A stretch of DNA of 64,000 nucleotides from Spirosoma aerolatum (GTDB taxonomy: Bacteria; Bacteroidota; Bacteroidia; Cytophagales; Spirosomataceae), in NCBI RefSeq assembly GCF_002056795.1, contig NZ_CP020104.1, positions 5,465,501-5,529,500 of the forward strand, given 5' to 3'. Positions 44,032-51,410 of the stretch are shown piece after piece. Position 1 is the first letter of the stretch. Each line of letters starts with the position of its first letter. The translations under genes and the position numbers were made by a program. The notes under the pieces were generated by a model that saw nothing but the letters and a program-made list of their open reading frames with translations, did no database searches and was not told where the DNA came from.

Positions 44032-44964
44032 CTATTTACCGTCGAAACTTTGAATCATGTTCCGGTAAAATGTTTTGGCTTTCCACTGCCCACCCGCAAT
44101 GATGCGCCGGATCGTATAGAGCGGCATCTGCTCATCCCGCCCATCGGCCAGGGTAAACGCAGCGGCATAGCCCCGCTTCTGGATTTCGGGAAGTGCCTGC
44201 TTATTCCAGAGCCCAAACGGATAGGCGAAGTATTTCACCGGCTTGCCCGTGATGCTTTCCAGCTTGGCTTTCGGTTCTTCGATCTGAATTTTCCAGTCGT
44301 CGCCCTGGTATTTTTTCACATTATGGTGATCCCAGGTATGTGCTCCGATGGTATGACCCCGATCGGCCAGATCTTTAATCTGTGCTTTATCCATGTACGG
44401 CTGTTTTCCCCGCCGACCAATCGCCACCGTCATAATAAAAAACGTGCCTTTGAAGCCGTGTTTTTCCAGGATAGGGACGGCTGTTTCGTACTGATCGAGG
44501 TCACCATCATCAAAAGTCAGCATAACGGGTTTAGATGGCAACGGGGCGCCCGTAGTCAGATAAGCATATAATTGATCGGGCAAAATGGTATGATACCCGC
44601 TGTCGGCCAACATCTGCATCTGCTCTTTAAATGCGGCCACCGGGATAATATAATCCTTGGCGCTTTGCGAATCACCACCCCGCCAGTCGCGAATCTGATG
44701 GTAACAGAGCACAGGCACCTGCGGCCGCGCCAGAATAGCGGCTGCATTAGCAATTTTATCGGCCGGAATACTGGACGGATCGGGGGCTGGCGCAGTCGCT
44801 TCGGCCTTCACGTCCGATGGCTTATCGGCGACAGTCGCGTTGGTGGTATCGGTAGTCGCTTCGCTGGAAGCCTTGCCCTTGGATTGACATCCCGTTAAAC
44901 TGTGAGTAAATAAGACAGACAGGCAGATGGCCGCTGCAAGCGATAGATTTTGACGAATGAACAT
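44032..44964 (-). CDS. polysaccharide deacetylase lipoprotein (NodB-like)
   Basis: The protein has 310 residues. The signal peptide ends with lipobox SLTGC (Cys26), followed by an Ala/Thr/Asp-rich linker (to about 70). The CE4 domain has VLCYHQIRDW, VMLTFDDGD (metal and catalytic Asp), HTIGAHTWDHHN (metal His pair) and VKYFAYPFG. CE4 enzymes remove N-acetyl groups from peptidoglycan, chitin or PNAG; the lipid anchor puts it at an envelope membrane. The substrate is not clear from sequence. Confidence 0.92.
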   Translation of the reverse strand: MFIRQNLSLAAAICLSVLFTHSLTGCQSKGKASSEATTDTTNATVADKPSDVKAEATAPAPDPSSIPADKIANAAAILARPQVPVLCYHQIRDWRGGDSQSAKDYIIPVAAFKEQMQMLADSGYHTILPDQLYAYLTTGAPLPSKPVMLTFDDGDLDQYETAVPILEKHGFKGTFFIMTVAIGRRGKQPYMDKAQIKDLADRGHTIGAHTWDHHNVKKYQGDDWKIQIEEPKAKLESITGKPVKYFAYPFGLWNKQALPEIQKRGYAAAFTLADGRDEQMPLYTIRRIIAGGQWKAKTFYRNMIQSFDGK

Positions 44965-45232
44965 AGTACGTAAATATGCCCTAAAATAGAAAAAAGTATT
45001 TGGGAGACGGAATTAAAGTTAGGGACTAACCGAATTTTATTAGCTGCTTCCGCAAAATTCGTACCTCAAACCAAAAGCCTATACTGCAAATCAGCCAGAT
45101 ACCTTATTAAGCCTATACATTTGTCTGCCATATTCGCAATGTTAAAACATCGGACTGGCTACGTTTGTATCGCTGGAGCTTAGTTTTTTACTGTCGGCCA
45201 GAACGGTCATGTGATTTACTCGTTGATACCTT

Positions 45233-45826
45233 ATGAGATTTTTGCTTTATATGTTATCGCTGACCCTCGTTTGGGGATGCTCAACAAAGGAAAAAACCAG
45301 TCAGGTAGCTGTGACCGACCAGAACCAAACCAAGGCCGACACAACCGCTACGCAGCCAGCCAATACTACCCATACCGCAGTGAACAAGCCGGACAGCCGG
45401 GTTGGAACTAGTACGTGGCAGTATTCAAAGCGTGTTGATAACGAAGGTCGTACGGTCTACAAAGCCTCGATCACATCGCCCAGGCTACTCGAATTCGACT
45501 TCCCGTATACTGGCGGGTCTGTTGCCACGCTGACCATTCGGAAACGGGATACCGATACGCATGTATATATCCAGGTGTCGAAAGGGCAGTTTAACCGAAG
45601 CTTTCAGGAAGGGAAGGCACGCGTTCGGTTTGATGGCAGTGCACCAGTCACCTATACGTTTTCGGCCGCTGAGAATGGCAGTGCCAATGTTATTTTCTTC
45701 GATGCCGAAAAAGTCTTGATTAAACGGCTAAAAACGGCCCGTATCATGCTCGTCGATGTCGATTTTGCCGGGCAGGGGACCAGACAGATCGAATTTCGAA
45801 CAGCCGGATTAAAGTGGTTGCCATAA
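45233..45826 (+). CDS. lipoprotein of unknown function
   Basis: The protein has 197 residues with a lipobox LVWGC (Cys16). A Thr/Gln/Asn-rich linker (17-55) precedes a beta-rich domain: RLLEFDFPYTGGSVATLTIR, THVYIQVSKGQFN, ARVRFDGSAPVTYTFS and MLVDVDFAGQGTRQIEFRT. This could be a beta-sandwich binding domain. No family is recognised. It lies alone with large gaps on both sides. Confidence 0.7.
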   Translation: MRFLLYMLSLTLVWGCSTKEKTSQVAVTDQNQTKADTTATQPANTTHTAVNKPDSRVGTSTWQYSKRVDNEGRTVYKASITSPRLLEFDFPYTGGSVATLTIRKRDTDTHVYIQVSKGQFNRSFQEGKARVRFDGSAPVTYTFSAAENGSANVIFFDAEKVLIKRLKTARIMLVDVDFAGQGTRQIEFRTAGLKWLP

Positions 45827-46037
45827 GATCGGAACCTGGCCCCTAAAAGATAGCTACCCTGAATGCGTTGAATAAACCAACTGGCTAACGAGCCGTTTCG
45901 AAGCGACTAACCACAGCTAGCGGAAAGCCTCACCAGAAGGATACAATGGAGGTTTAACTCACTTTTAATAACCGCCTTGACCAGTCGATGAGTTATTGAT
46001 ATGGTTAGTAAACACCCTGAATCAAAACTCAACGACT

Positions 46038-46595
46038 ATGAAACGGTTCTTTTTCCTTGCTGCGTTTGCGCTGGTAGCCAGCCTGACGCAGGCCCAAACA
46101 GTTACTGTCAACACCGAAATGCGGCCTAATACCGACTTCAGCCGCTATAAATCCTATGCCTGGGCCTCGCAGGTCGATAACAAACTTGACCCCGGCCTGT
46201 ATTTCCTGAACGACCTTGTCCTGAAAAAACAGATTCGGGATGCCGTTGGCTTTGCAATGGATGGACGCGGCTACAAGTTTATGCGGCAGAACCCCGACCT
46301 ACTGGTGAATTTCCGGGTGTTCGACAAGCCCACTACCATTAAAGGCTACACCAACCAGGGTTCCGACTATTTCTCTGCCAGTGAGGTACAAAGCCTGGGC
46401 GATGAGCAGGATATTCAGGTTCAGCCCGGTACAATTTTAGTTAATCTGGTCGACAATAAAACGGATCAGGTAATCTGGTCGGGGTTGGCTTCAGGCCTGA
46501 CAACCAGCAACGGCTTTGATCGGCAACAGGGCAAAATTCGCGAAGCTGTCAACTTGATTTTCAATCGATTCAACTACCGCGCCGACAGTTATTAA
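46038..46595 (+). CDS. DUF4136 secreted protein
   Basis: The protein has 185 residues from the ATG at 46038, with a signal peptide (1-20, ending TQAQ). It matches DUF4136 with DFSRYKSYAWAS near the N-terminus, RDAVGFAMDGRGYKFMRQNPDLLVNFRV and GTILVNLVDNKTDQVIWSGLASG, ending EAVNLIFNRFNYR. The family is common in Bacteroidota and Proteobacteria envelopes; the function is unknown. An earlier in-frame start at 45996 was rejected because the signal peptide begins at 46038. Confidence 0.9.
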   Translation: MKRFFFLAAFALVASLTQAQTVTVNTEMRPNTDFSRYKSYAWASQVDNKLDPGLYFLNDLVLKKQIRDAVGFAMDGRGYKFMRQNPDLLVNFRVFDKPTTIKGYTNQGSDYFSASEVQSLGDEQDIQVQPGTILVNLVDNKTDQVIWSGLASGLTTSNGFDRQQGKIREAVNLIFNRFNYRADSY

Positions 46596-46606
46596 ACCCG
46601 TTATCG

Positions 46607-46649
46607 ACAAAAAAAGCGCGTCATTCGGGAGAGTGACGCGCTTTTTTGT
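46607..46649 (+). terminator. intrinsic terminator of the DUF4136 gene
   Basis: ACAAAAAAAGCGCGTCA at 46607-46623 pairs with TGACGCGCTTTTTTGT at 46634-46649 around a 10-nt loop. It is a textbook hairpin with A and T tracts and could work in both directions. Confidence 0.95.
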
Positions 46650-46770
46650 TTAGTCAAGTCTTTAATCCCATCACTGCCTTTTCGCCTTTCTGCTTTTTCT
46701 ACAACATCCTTTTTTGAGGCATTAGCACAATAGTTGTATAAACTAAGATCATGGCTTACGTTTAACTTAT

Positions 46771-46811
46771 TACCCTGCAAATTTAAAGTAATAGTTTAAA
46801 TTTGCAGGGTA
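46771..46811 (+). promoter_or_regulatory. perfect 17-bp palindrome overlapping the ATPase start
   Basis: TACCCTGCAAATTTAAA at 46771-46787 and its exact reverse complement at 46795-46811 flank a 7-nt spacer. The right arm ends on the first base of the ATPase start codon. The position suggests an operator or an RNA stem that controls translation of the ATPase. Confidence 0.75.
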
Positions 46812-47997
46812 TGTTTACGCGACTTATAGCTAAAGAATTTGTTGAACTGGTTGACGATCGACCAGCCGTAGCACTCGTTGGGCCCCGACAGGTCGGAAAA
46901 ACTACCTGGCAAAAATGCTGGCGGCTCAGTTCGACCGCCAAACGGTCTATTTAGACTTAGAATCGCTGGAGGATTTTAATCGGCTCCGCGATCCTGAGTT
47001 ATATTTAACAGATCGACAGGACGCCTTGGTGATTATTGACGAAGTCCAGCGAATGCCACAGCTTTTTCCTGTACTTCGTTCGCTTATTGATCGACATCGG
47101 GTGCCCGGTCGGTTTGTGCTTTTAGGCTCCGCATCGCCCCAATTGCTTCAGCAAAGTTCGGAGTCACTGGCAGGACGAATCGCCTATCTGGAGCTTCAAC
47201 CGCTTACCTCGCCGGAGGTGCAGGATAAGCTATCGTATCAGCAACACTGGCTACGCGGAGGGTATCCCGACATGCTACAGGCTCCCACCGACCGTTCGGC
47301 CAATCGGCGCATGAACGATTTTATTCAAACCTATGTAGAACGCGACCTTCCCGGATTAGGGCTGGGAGCTTCACCAACGCGGGTTCGTACGTTGTTGTCG
47401 ATGCTGGTCAGTGTTCATGCCAATCAAGTAAACAACTCCGAATTAGCCCGTTCACTGGGCCTTAGCGTCCCCACCGTTCAGCATTATCTCGACTTTCTGG
47501 AACAGGCTTTTCTGATTCGGCGATTGCCCCCTTATTTCGTCAATATCGGCAAACGGTTGGTTAAAGCCCCGAAGCTGTACATACGGGATAGTGGCATGTT
47601 TCATGCACTGGCTGCTATTCAAACGACCGAAGCGCTTAGTGGAAGTCTGCATTTGGGCAGTTCATGGGAGGGCTATATTGTGCAACAGGTAATTGCCAAT
47701 TTGGCTCACGACACACAAACTTATTACTACCGCACGGCAGAAGGGGCTGAACTGGATTTAGTACTGGTACGTGCTGGGCAACCGATCGTGGGGATTGAAA
47801 TAAAATACACCAATGCCCCTGTATTAAGTCGCGGAAATTATAATGCCAGCCGTGATTTGGGAGGAATCCCAGTATTGGTAGTTACCCCTTCAGCTCAGGA
47901 TTTTCGACTGGATGAGCACGTCCAGGTTTGCAGTTTAGCAACCCTCTGGCAGCATCTGGCTCCGTACGAAGTGCTGGGGAGTTTTATAACTGACTGA
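46811..47997 (+). pseudogene. AAA ATPase with DUF4143 domain, frameshifted after Walker A
   Basis: The gene starts MFTRLIAKEFVELVDDRPAV and reaches the Walker A motif GPRQVGKTT, then leaves frame. Adding one C near 46904-46906 gives GKTTLAKMLAAQFDRQTVYLD, which joins the main frame from 46915. That frame has Walker B VIIDEVQRMP, sensor region LLGSASPQLL, then a winged helix and DUF4143 (VRTLLSMLVSVHANQVNNSE, LYIRDSGMFHALAAI, and a nuclease-like EGAELDLVLV...IEIKYTN). The function of the family is uncertain; members are linked to mobile or defence loci. It may be real inactivation or a sequencing error. Confidence 0.85.
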
Positions 47998-48111
47998 CTA
48001 AGAATGTATGCCAATAACACATCAGCAACAACTCAATAGGATCGCAGAGAATATATGCCTGATCTAACCAAGCCTATAGCAACCTATCGCTGACAACGTT
48101 ATTTTTACTGT

Positions 48112-49292
48112 ATGATCTACCTCGACAACAATGCGACAACCCGGCTCGACCCACAGGTGCTGGATGCGATGATGCCGTTCCTGACGGACAACTTCGCCAA
48201 TGCGGCTAGTACGCACCCATTTGGCCTCTCGGCACACGAAGCGGTTAAAACGGCGCGTCAGCAGGTAGCTGATTTGCTGGGTTGCGAAACGCATGAACTG
48301 GTCTTTACATCGGGCGCTACAGAAGCCATCAATCTGGCGATCAAAGGCGTGGCTGAAAACTACCTGAATCGTGGCAGACACATCGTAACGGTGCAAACGG
48401 AACATAAAGCCGTGCTGGATGTATGCGTCTATCTGGAAAAACACGGCCGGTCCGGTGATCCAGTTGAGGTGACATACTTACCCGTTCAACCTGACGGCTT
48501 ATTGGATTTGGATGTAGTAAAAGCGGCTATTCGACCCGATACAATACTAGTGTCGGTGATGCTGGTTAACAATGAAACGGGCGTTATTCAGCCCATTAAG
48601 GAGATCGCTCAGCTAGCCCACGAAGTCGGTGCCTTATTCATGACTGATGCCACGCAGGCCGTTGGCAAATTACCGATTGACGTCGATGCGCTTGGTATTG
48701 ATCTGCTGGCTTTTTCCGCCCATAAATTTTATGGACCCAAAGGTGTTGGTGGCTTGTTTATTCGCCAGCGCCGTCCAAACAAAGTAAAACTGGAAGCTCT
48801 TTTGCACGGTGGTGGACACGAACGCGGTTTACGCAGTGGCACGCTGAACGTTCCAGGCATTGTAGGCATGGGAGCGGCTGCGTCACGCGACCCTTCGCGT
48901 CTCCCATGCGTCAGCCAAAACCGTCCGGTCATGAGACGCAAAGGCTTGCGTCTCTACGGGATCGACTCGAAAAGGCTTTATTGACAATTCCCGGCACCCG
49001 CGTAAATGGCAATCAGACACACAGGCTGTATAACGTCACCAATATCTATTTCGAAAACTGCGATTCCGATGCGCTGATTATGGGACTGGAAGGCATGGCC
49101 GTTTCGAACGGGTCGGCTTGTACGGCTGCTTCAATCGACCCATCTCATGTGCTGCTGGCCATGGGTCTGGACGAAACCGAAGCGTTTTCCTGCCTGCGAT
49201 TTAGCCTTGGACGATTTACCACTGATGCCGAAATAACGGCGGCAATTAATGGAGTAAAGGGCGTTGTAGACGAGTTGCGAGCGTTGGTATAA
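48112..49292 (+). pseudogene. cysteine desulfurase (NifS/IscS-like), frameshifted
   Basis: Two frames form one class V aminotransferase. Frame 1 (48112-48984) has MIYLDNNATTRLDPQV, the substrate-binding TSGATEAINLAIKG, FMTDATQAVGKLPID, SAHKFYGPKG (PLP Lys) and RSGTLNVPGIVGMG. Frame 2 (up to 49292) resumes with ETQRLASLRDRLEKALL and has SNGSACTAAS (catalytic Cys) and LRFSLGRFTTDAEI. The switch falls within a 73-bp inverted repeat at 48882-48954. An intact enzyme would release sulfur from cysteine for Fe-S clusters or tRNA thiolation. The frames leave about 8-11 extra codons at the junction compared with relatives, so an insertion is more likely than a simple base slip. Confidence 0.82.
48882..48954 (+). 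repeat. inverted repeat with GAGACGC motifs inside the desulfurase gene
   Basis: The arm at 48882-48903 pairs with 48933-48954 at 17 of 22 positions. The right arm is itself a palindrome, GAGACGCAA-aggc-TTGCGTCTC. A 7-bp direct repeat TGCGTCA (48879 and 48907) brackets part of the left arm. It lies where the reading frame breaks, suggesting a short repeat insertion. Confidence 0.6.
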
Positions 49293-49327
49293 TTTGATAA
49301 TACCACTTAATTTTACACGAGAAAGCT

Positions 49328-49558
49328 ATGGCACTATCTGATAAAGCAGTCGATTATTTAGAACAGCAGATTCCTGAACTGGCCGCTATTGCGACACGGC
49401 AGGCCTATTGGCAATCGCTGGCCTCGGGCGATAGTGTGCTTGTGGCGGAGAATGGCCAGATTCTAGAAGTGAAGCCCGACGGCACGCGTACGTATATAAA
49501 GACTGTTGACAAGCCGAAAGTCGTTACACAGAAGCACTTCCGCATACCAAAAGCATGA
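49328..49558 (+). CDS. small partner gene of a zeta-toxin-like kinase (possible antitoxin)
   Basis: The protein has 76 residues: a helical N-terminal half (DYLEQQIPELAAIATRQAYW), then VLVAENGQILEVKPDGTRTYIK, a beta-rich segment, and a short basic tail. The stop overlaps the start of a truncated zeta-like kinase gene (ATGA), the usual arrangement of an antitoxin upstream of its toxin. I recall similar small proteins before zeta-type kinases in Bacteroidota, but no search was run. With the toxin cut to 27 codons, this may be an orphan antitoxin. Confidence 0.6.
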   Translation: MALSDKAVDYLEQQIPELAAIATRQAYWQSLASGDSVLVAENGQILEVKPDGTRTYIKTVDKPKVVTQKHFRIPKA

Positions 49559-49638
49559 TCAAACGAATGCGGATGTTTGCTGGGCCCAACGGTTCAGGGA
49601 AGAGTACGGTAAAGTCAGTCATTGAGCCTATAAGTTAG
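49555..49638 (+). pseudogene. truncated zeta-toxin-like P-loop kinase
   Basis: A frame of 27 codons begins MIKRMRMFAGPNGSGKSTVK, containing the Walker A of zeta toxins/UDP-GlcNAc kinases, then stops at 49636. The full family has about 180-200 residues, so almost all of the gene is lost. The break is 2 bp from the stop of a leftward PIN toxin gene, so insertion of the PIN cassette may have cut it. No remainder was found on the far side of the cassette. Confidence 0.75.
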
Positions 49639-49640
49639 AA

Positions 49641-50060
49641 TCACTCATCTATTTTTAGAAAAGTAATTTTCAAATTGGTCAACGTGCGAATTCGATCAAA
49701 TTCTTTCCTGTTGTAGGTTATCAATTCTGTACAATTGTAGGCTTCAGCGATGGAGGTATGCAGGCAGTCATTGATATTCTTAAATCCAATATGCTGGGCA
49801 ATTTCAGATGCTCGCCGAAAATTAGCCAAATCGTAGCCGGTTGGATTTGTAAGTAGTAACTGACTTACTGCAGCGTTAATATCGACTAAGGGTTGTTGAA
49901 GCTTAGTCATAGCAAAGCTGGTTTCCTGAACACACAGTAACGATATACAAAACGTTCTGTCCAGAACAGCCTGTTGCACTACTTGCCGTGCCTGTTGATG
50001 TTTTGCCGGATCGTAGTTAACAAAATAATGGACAAGAACGTCTGTGTCGAAATACATCAC
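49641..50060 (-). CDS. PIN-domain toxin, VapC-like (module 1)
   Basis: The protein has 139 residues with the PIN layout: MMYFDTDVLVHYFVNYD (acidic Asp5/7), a mid-protein CVQETSFAM (Glu), INDCLHTSIAE (Asp near 98) and a late LITYNRKEFDRI. PIN toxins cut RNA, usually tRNA or rRNA. It starts 2 bp after the stop of the putative antitoxin gene. It is about 55% identical by eye to the PIN protein at 50405-50824, so the two modules arose by duplication. Confidence 0.87.
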   Translation of the reverse strand: MMYFDTDVLVHYFVNYDPAKHQQARQVVQQAVLDRTFCISLLCVQETSFAMTKLQQPLVDINAAVSQLLLTNPTGYDLANFRRASEIAQHIGFKNINDCLHTSIAEAYNCTELITYNRKEFDRIRTLTNLKITFLKIDE

Positions 50061-50062
50061 AA

Positions 50063-50316
50063 CTACTCAAAATCCATATCGTTAATACCATCAATTAGTT
50101 CATTGAGATCATCAATGCCAGCAGGAACCGGCACAAGCTCGGTACGTGCCCGAATCGCTTCCATTCCCTGAAACCACTGCTGAAAGTCAAAACCTGCCGA
50201 TTGCGTTTCAGTCAGATGTACTGTTACGGGCCCTTTCTTGTCCACAAAAAAGCCTAACATCCGTTCAAGCAGTGAGCATTAATTTCTTTCGGATTCACGA
50301 CAAACGTTGCTTCCAT
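50063..50316 (-). pseudogene. antitoxin of module 1, frameshifted near its start
   Basis: The frame from the ATG at 50316 reads MEATFVVNPKEIN then leaves frame; the other frame continues LLERMLGFFVDKKGPVTVHL through to 50063. Adding one base near 50278 gives the same length and pattern as the module-2 antitoxin (MEVTFVVKSEEDKRDFAERL), with ten residues between VV and ER in both. A shorter protein from the ATG at 50260 (65 residues) is also possible. If the antitoxin is truly lost, the PIN toxin must also be silent or blocked in some way. Confidence 0.65.
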
Positions 50317-50404
50317 AGGCGTATTCAGTTAGCTACTGGCAAGATAACGGAATTTGCGGGTGTTTAGGTCACAGCCCCTCGGTAAGCATCCGGTCGGGAA
50401 CCAG

Positions 50405-50824
50405 TTACTCTCTACTAGCTAGAATAGTAATTTTGAGGCTGGTTAACGACTGAATGCGGGAGAAGTCCTTCCGGTTATAGGTTATCAATTCTGTGCAGTT
50501 TTGCGCTTCTGCTATAGCGGTATGCAAACAGTCATTGATGTTCAAAAAGCCAAGATCAAAGGCCAAATTGGATGCTCGCCTGAACATGGACATATCATAG
50601 TTTACAGGAAAAGTTGCCAGCATAATGTCAACAGCCTCCTGAATTGATTGGTTGGTCTGTTTTAACTTAGCCATTACATAAGTCGTTTCCTGTACTGACA
50701 ATAACGAGACATAAAATACACTGTCGTTCAAGGCTTGACTAACTAACCTTTGCGCCTGCTGATGTTTAGTTAGGTCGTAGGCAACGAAATAGTGAATGAG
50801 AACGTCGGTGTCAAAATAGATCAC
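50405..50824 (-). CDS. PIN-domain toxin, VapC-like (module 2)
   Basis: The protein has 139 residues with the same layout as the module-1 toxin: MIYFDTDVLIHYFVAYD, SVQETTYVMAKL, INDCLHTAIAEAQNC and LITYNRKDFSRI, keeping the acidic residues. Its start overlaps the antitoxin stop by 4 bp, so the pair is translationally coupled. It is the intact module of the two and is likely a functional RNase toxin held by the 82-residue partner. Confidence 0.88.
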   Translation of the reverse strand: MIYFDTDVLIHYFVAYDLTKHQQAQRLVSQALNDSVFYVSLLSVQETTYVMAKLKQTNQSIQEAVDIMLATFPVNYDMSMFRRASNLAFDLGFLNINDCLHTAIAEAQNCTELITYNRKDFSRIQSLTSLKITILASRE

Positions 50825-51069
50825 AGCGGATTGTCGTTGATGTCGTCAATAAGGTCATTAATGTCGGTATCTGGTGATAGCATTACCGGAACCTGTTCAG
50901 TTATCAAACGTAGCGCTTCCATCCGACGAAGTAAGTGTTGTTGGTCCGCAGCCGAATCACTCACCTCTTCAACTTTCACCCGAATAGTCTTTTTTTCAAA
51001 AAACTGTGTCAGTCGTTCGGCAAAGTCGCGCTTGTCTTCCTCAGACTTTACTACAAACGTCACTTCCAT
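50821..51069 (-). CDS. antitoxin partner of PIN module 2
   Basis: The protein has 82 residues: a short beta start (MEVTFVVKSEEDKRDF), a charged helix (AERLTQFFEKKTIRVKVEEV), then LLRRMEALRLITEQVPVM and an acidic C-terminal tail (DINDLIDDINDNP) that may bind the toxin. It resembles no recognised antitoxin family by eye. The 4-bp overlap with the PIN gene and the paralogous pair next door support the assignment. The leader after 51069 closely matches the one after 50316 (GCAAGATAACG...GGGTGTTTAG), so the promoter was duplicated too. Confidence 0.78.
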   Translation of the reverse strand: MEVTFVVKSEEDKRDFAERLTQFFEKKTIRVKVEEVSDSAADQQHLLRRMEALRLITEQVPVMLSPDTDINDLIDDINDNPL

Positions 51070-51205
51070 ACGTGTTTTGTTTTATTATCAGCAAGATAAC
51101 GAAATCTGTGGGTGTTTAGACCACTTACAACGAATGATGATATACTATTGCTATCGATTTCGTACTGAAAAAGAAGCCCACAATTCGTAAAATCACGAAA
51201 AGACG

Positions 51206-51373
51206 ATGAGAACACTTGCCGTGACAGAAGCTGAATATATAGACGGTTATCGCCTGAAGGTATATTTCACGGATGGCACAACCCAACTCGTTGACGTTGG
51301 CCCATTCTTACAAAACCATTCTCACCCCCAACATAATGATCTTCTTTGCAACATTGTACTGCCTAAAATCTAA
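51206..51373 (+). CDS. DUF2442 protein, C-terminally truncated
   Basis: The frame has 55 residues: MRTLAVTEAEYIDGYRLKVY, FTDGTTQLVDVGPFL, then QNHSHPQHNDLL. These match the first two-thirds of DUF2442 (tyrosine-aspartate-glycine, VD-PFL and HPQ blocks), but the usual ending with a tryptophan-rich strand is missing and is replaced by CNIVLPKI. DUF2442 genes are often paired with DUF4160 as toxin-antitoxin-like units; no DUF4160 is next to this copy. An intact pair lies at 59563-60121. Confidence 0.6.
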   Translation: MRTLAVTEAEYIDGYRLKVYFTDGTTQLVDVGPFLQNHSHPQHNDLLCNIVLPKI

Positions 51374-51410
51374 ATCTATTTCCGACTCTCAATGGAGTAT
51401 ATTCTAAAAA

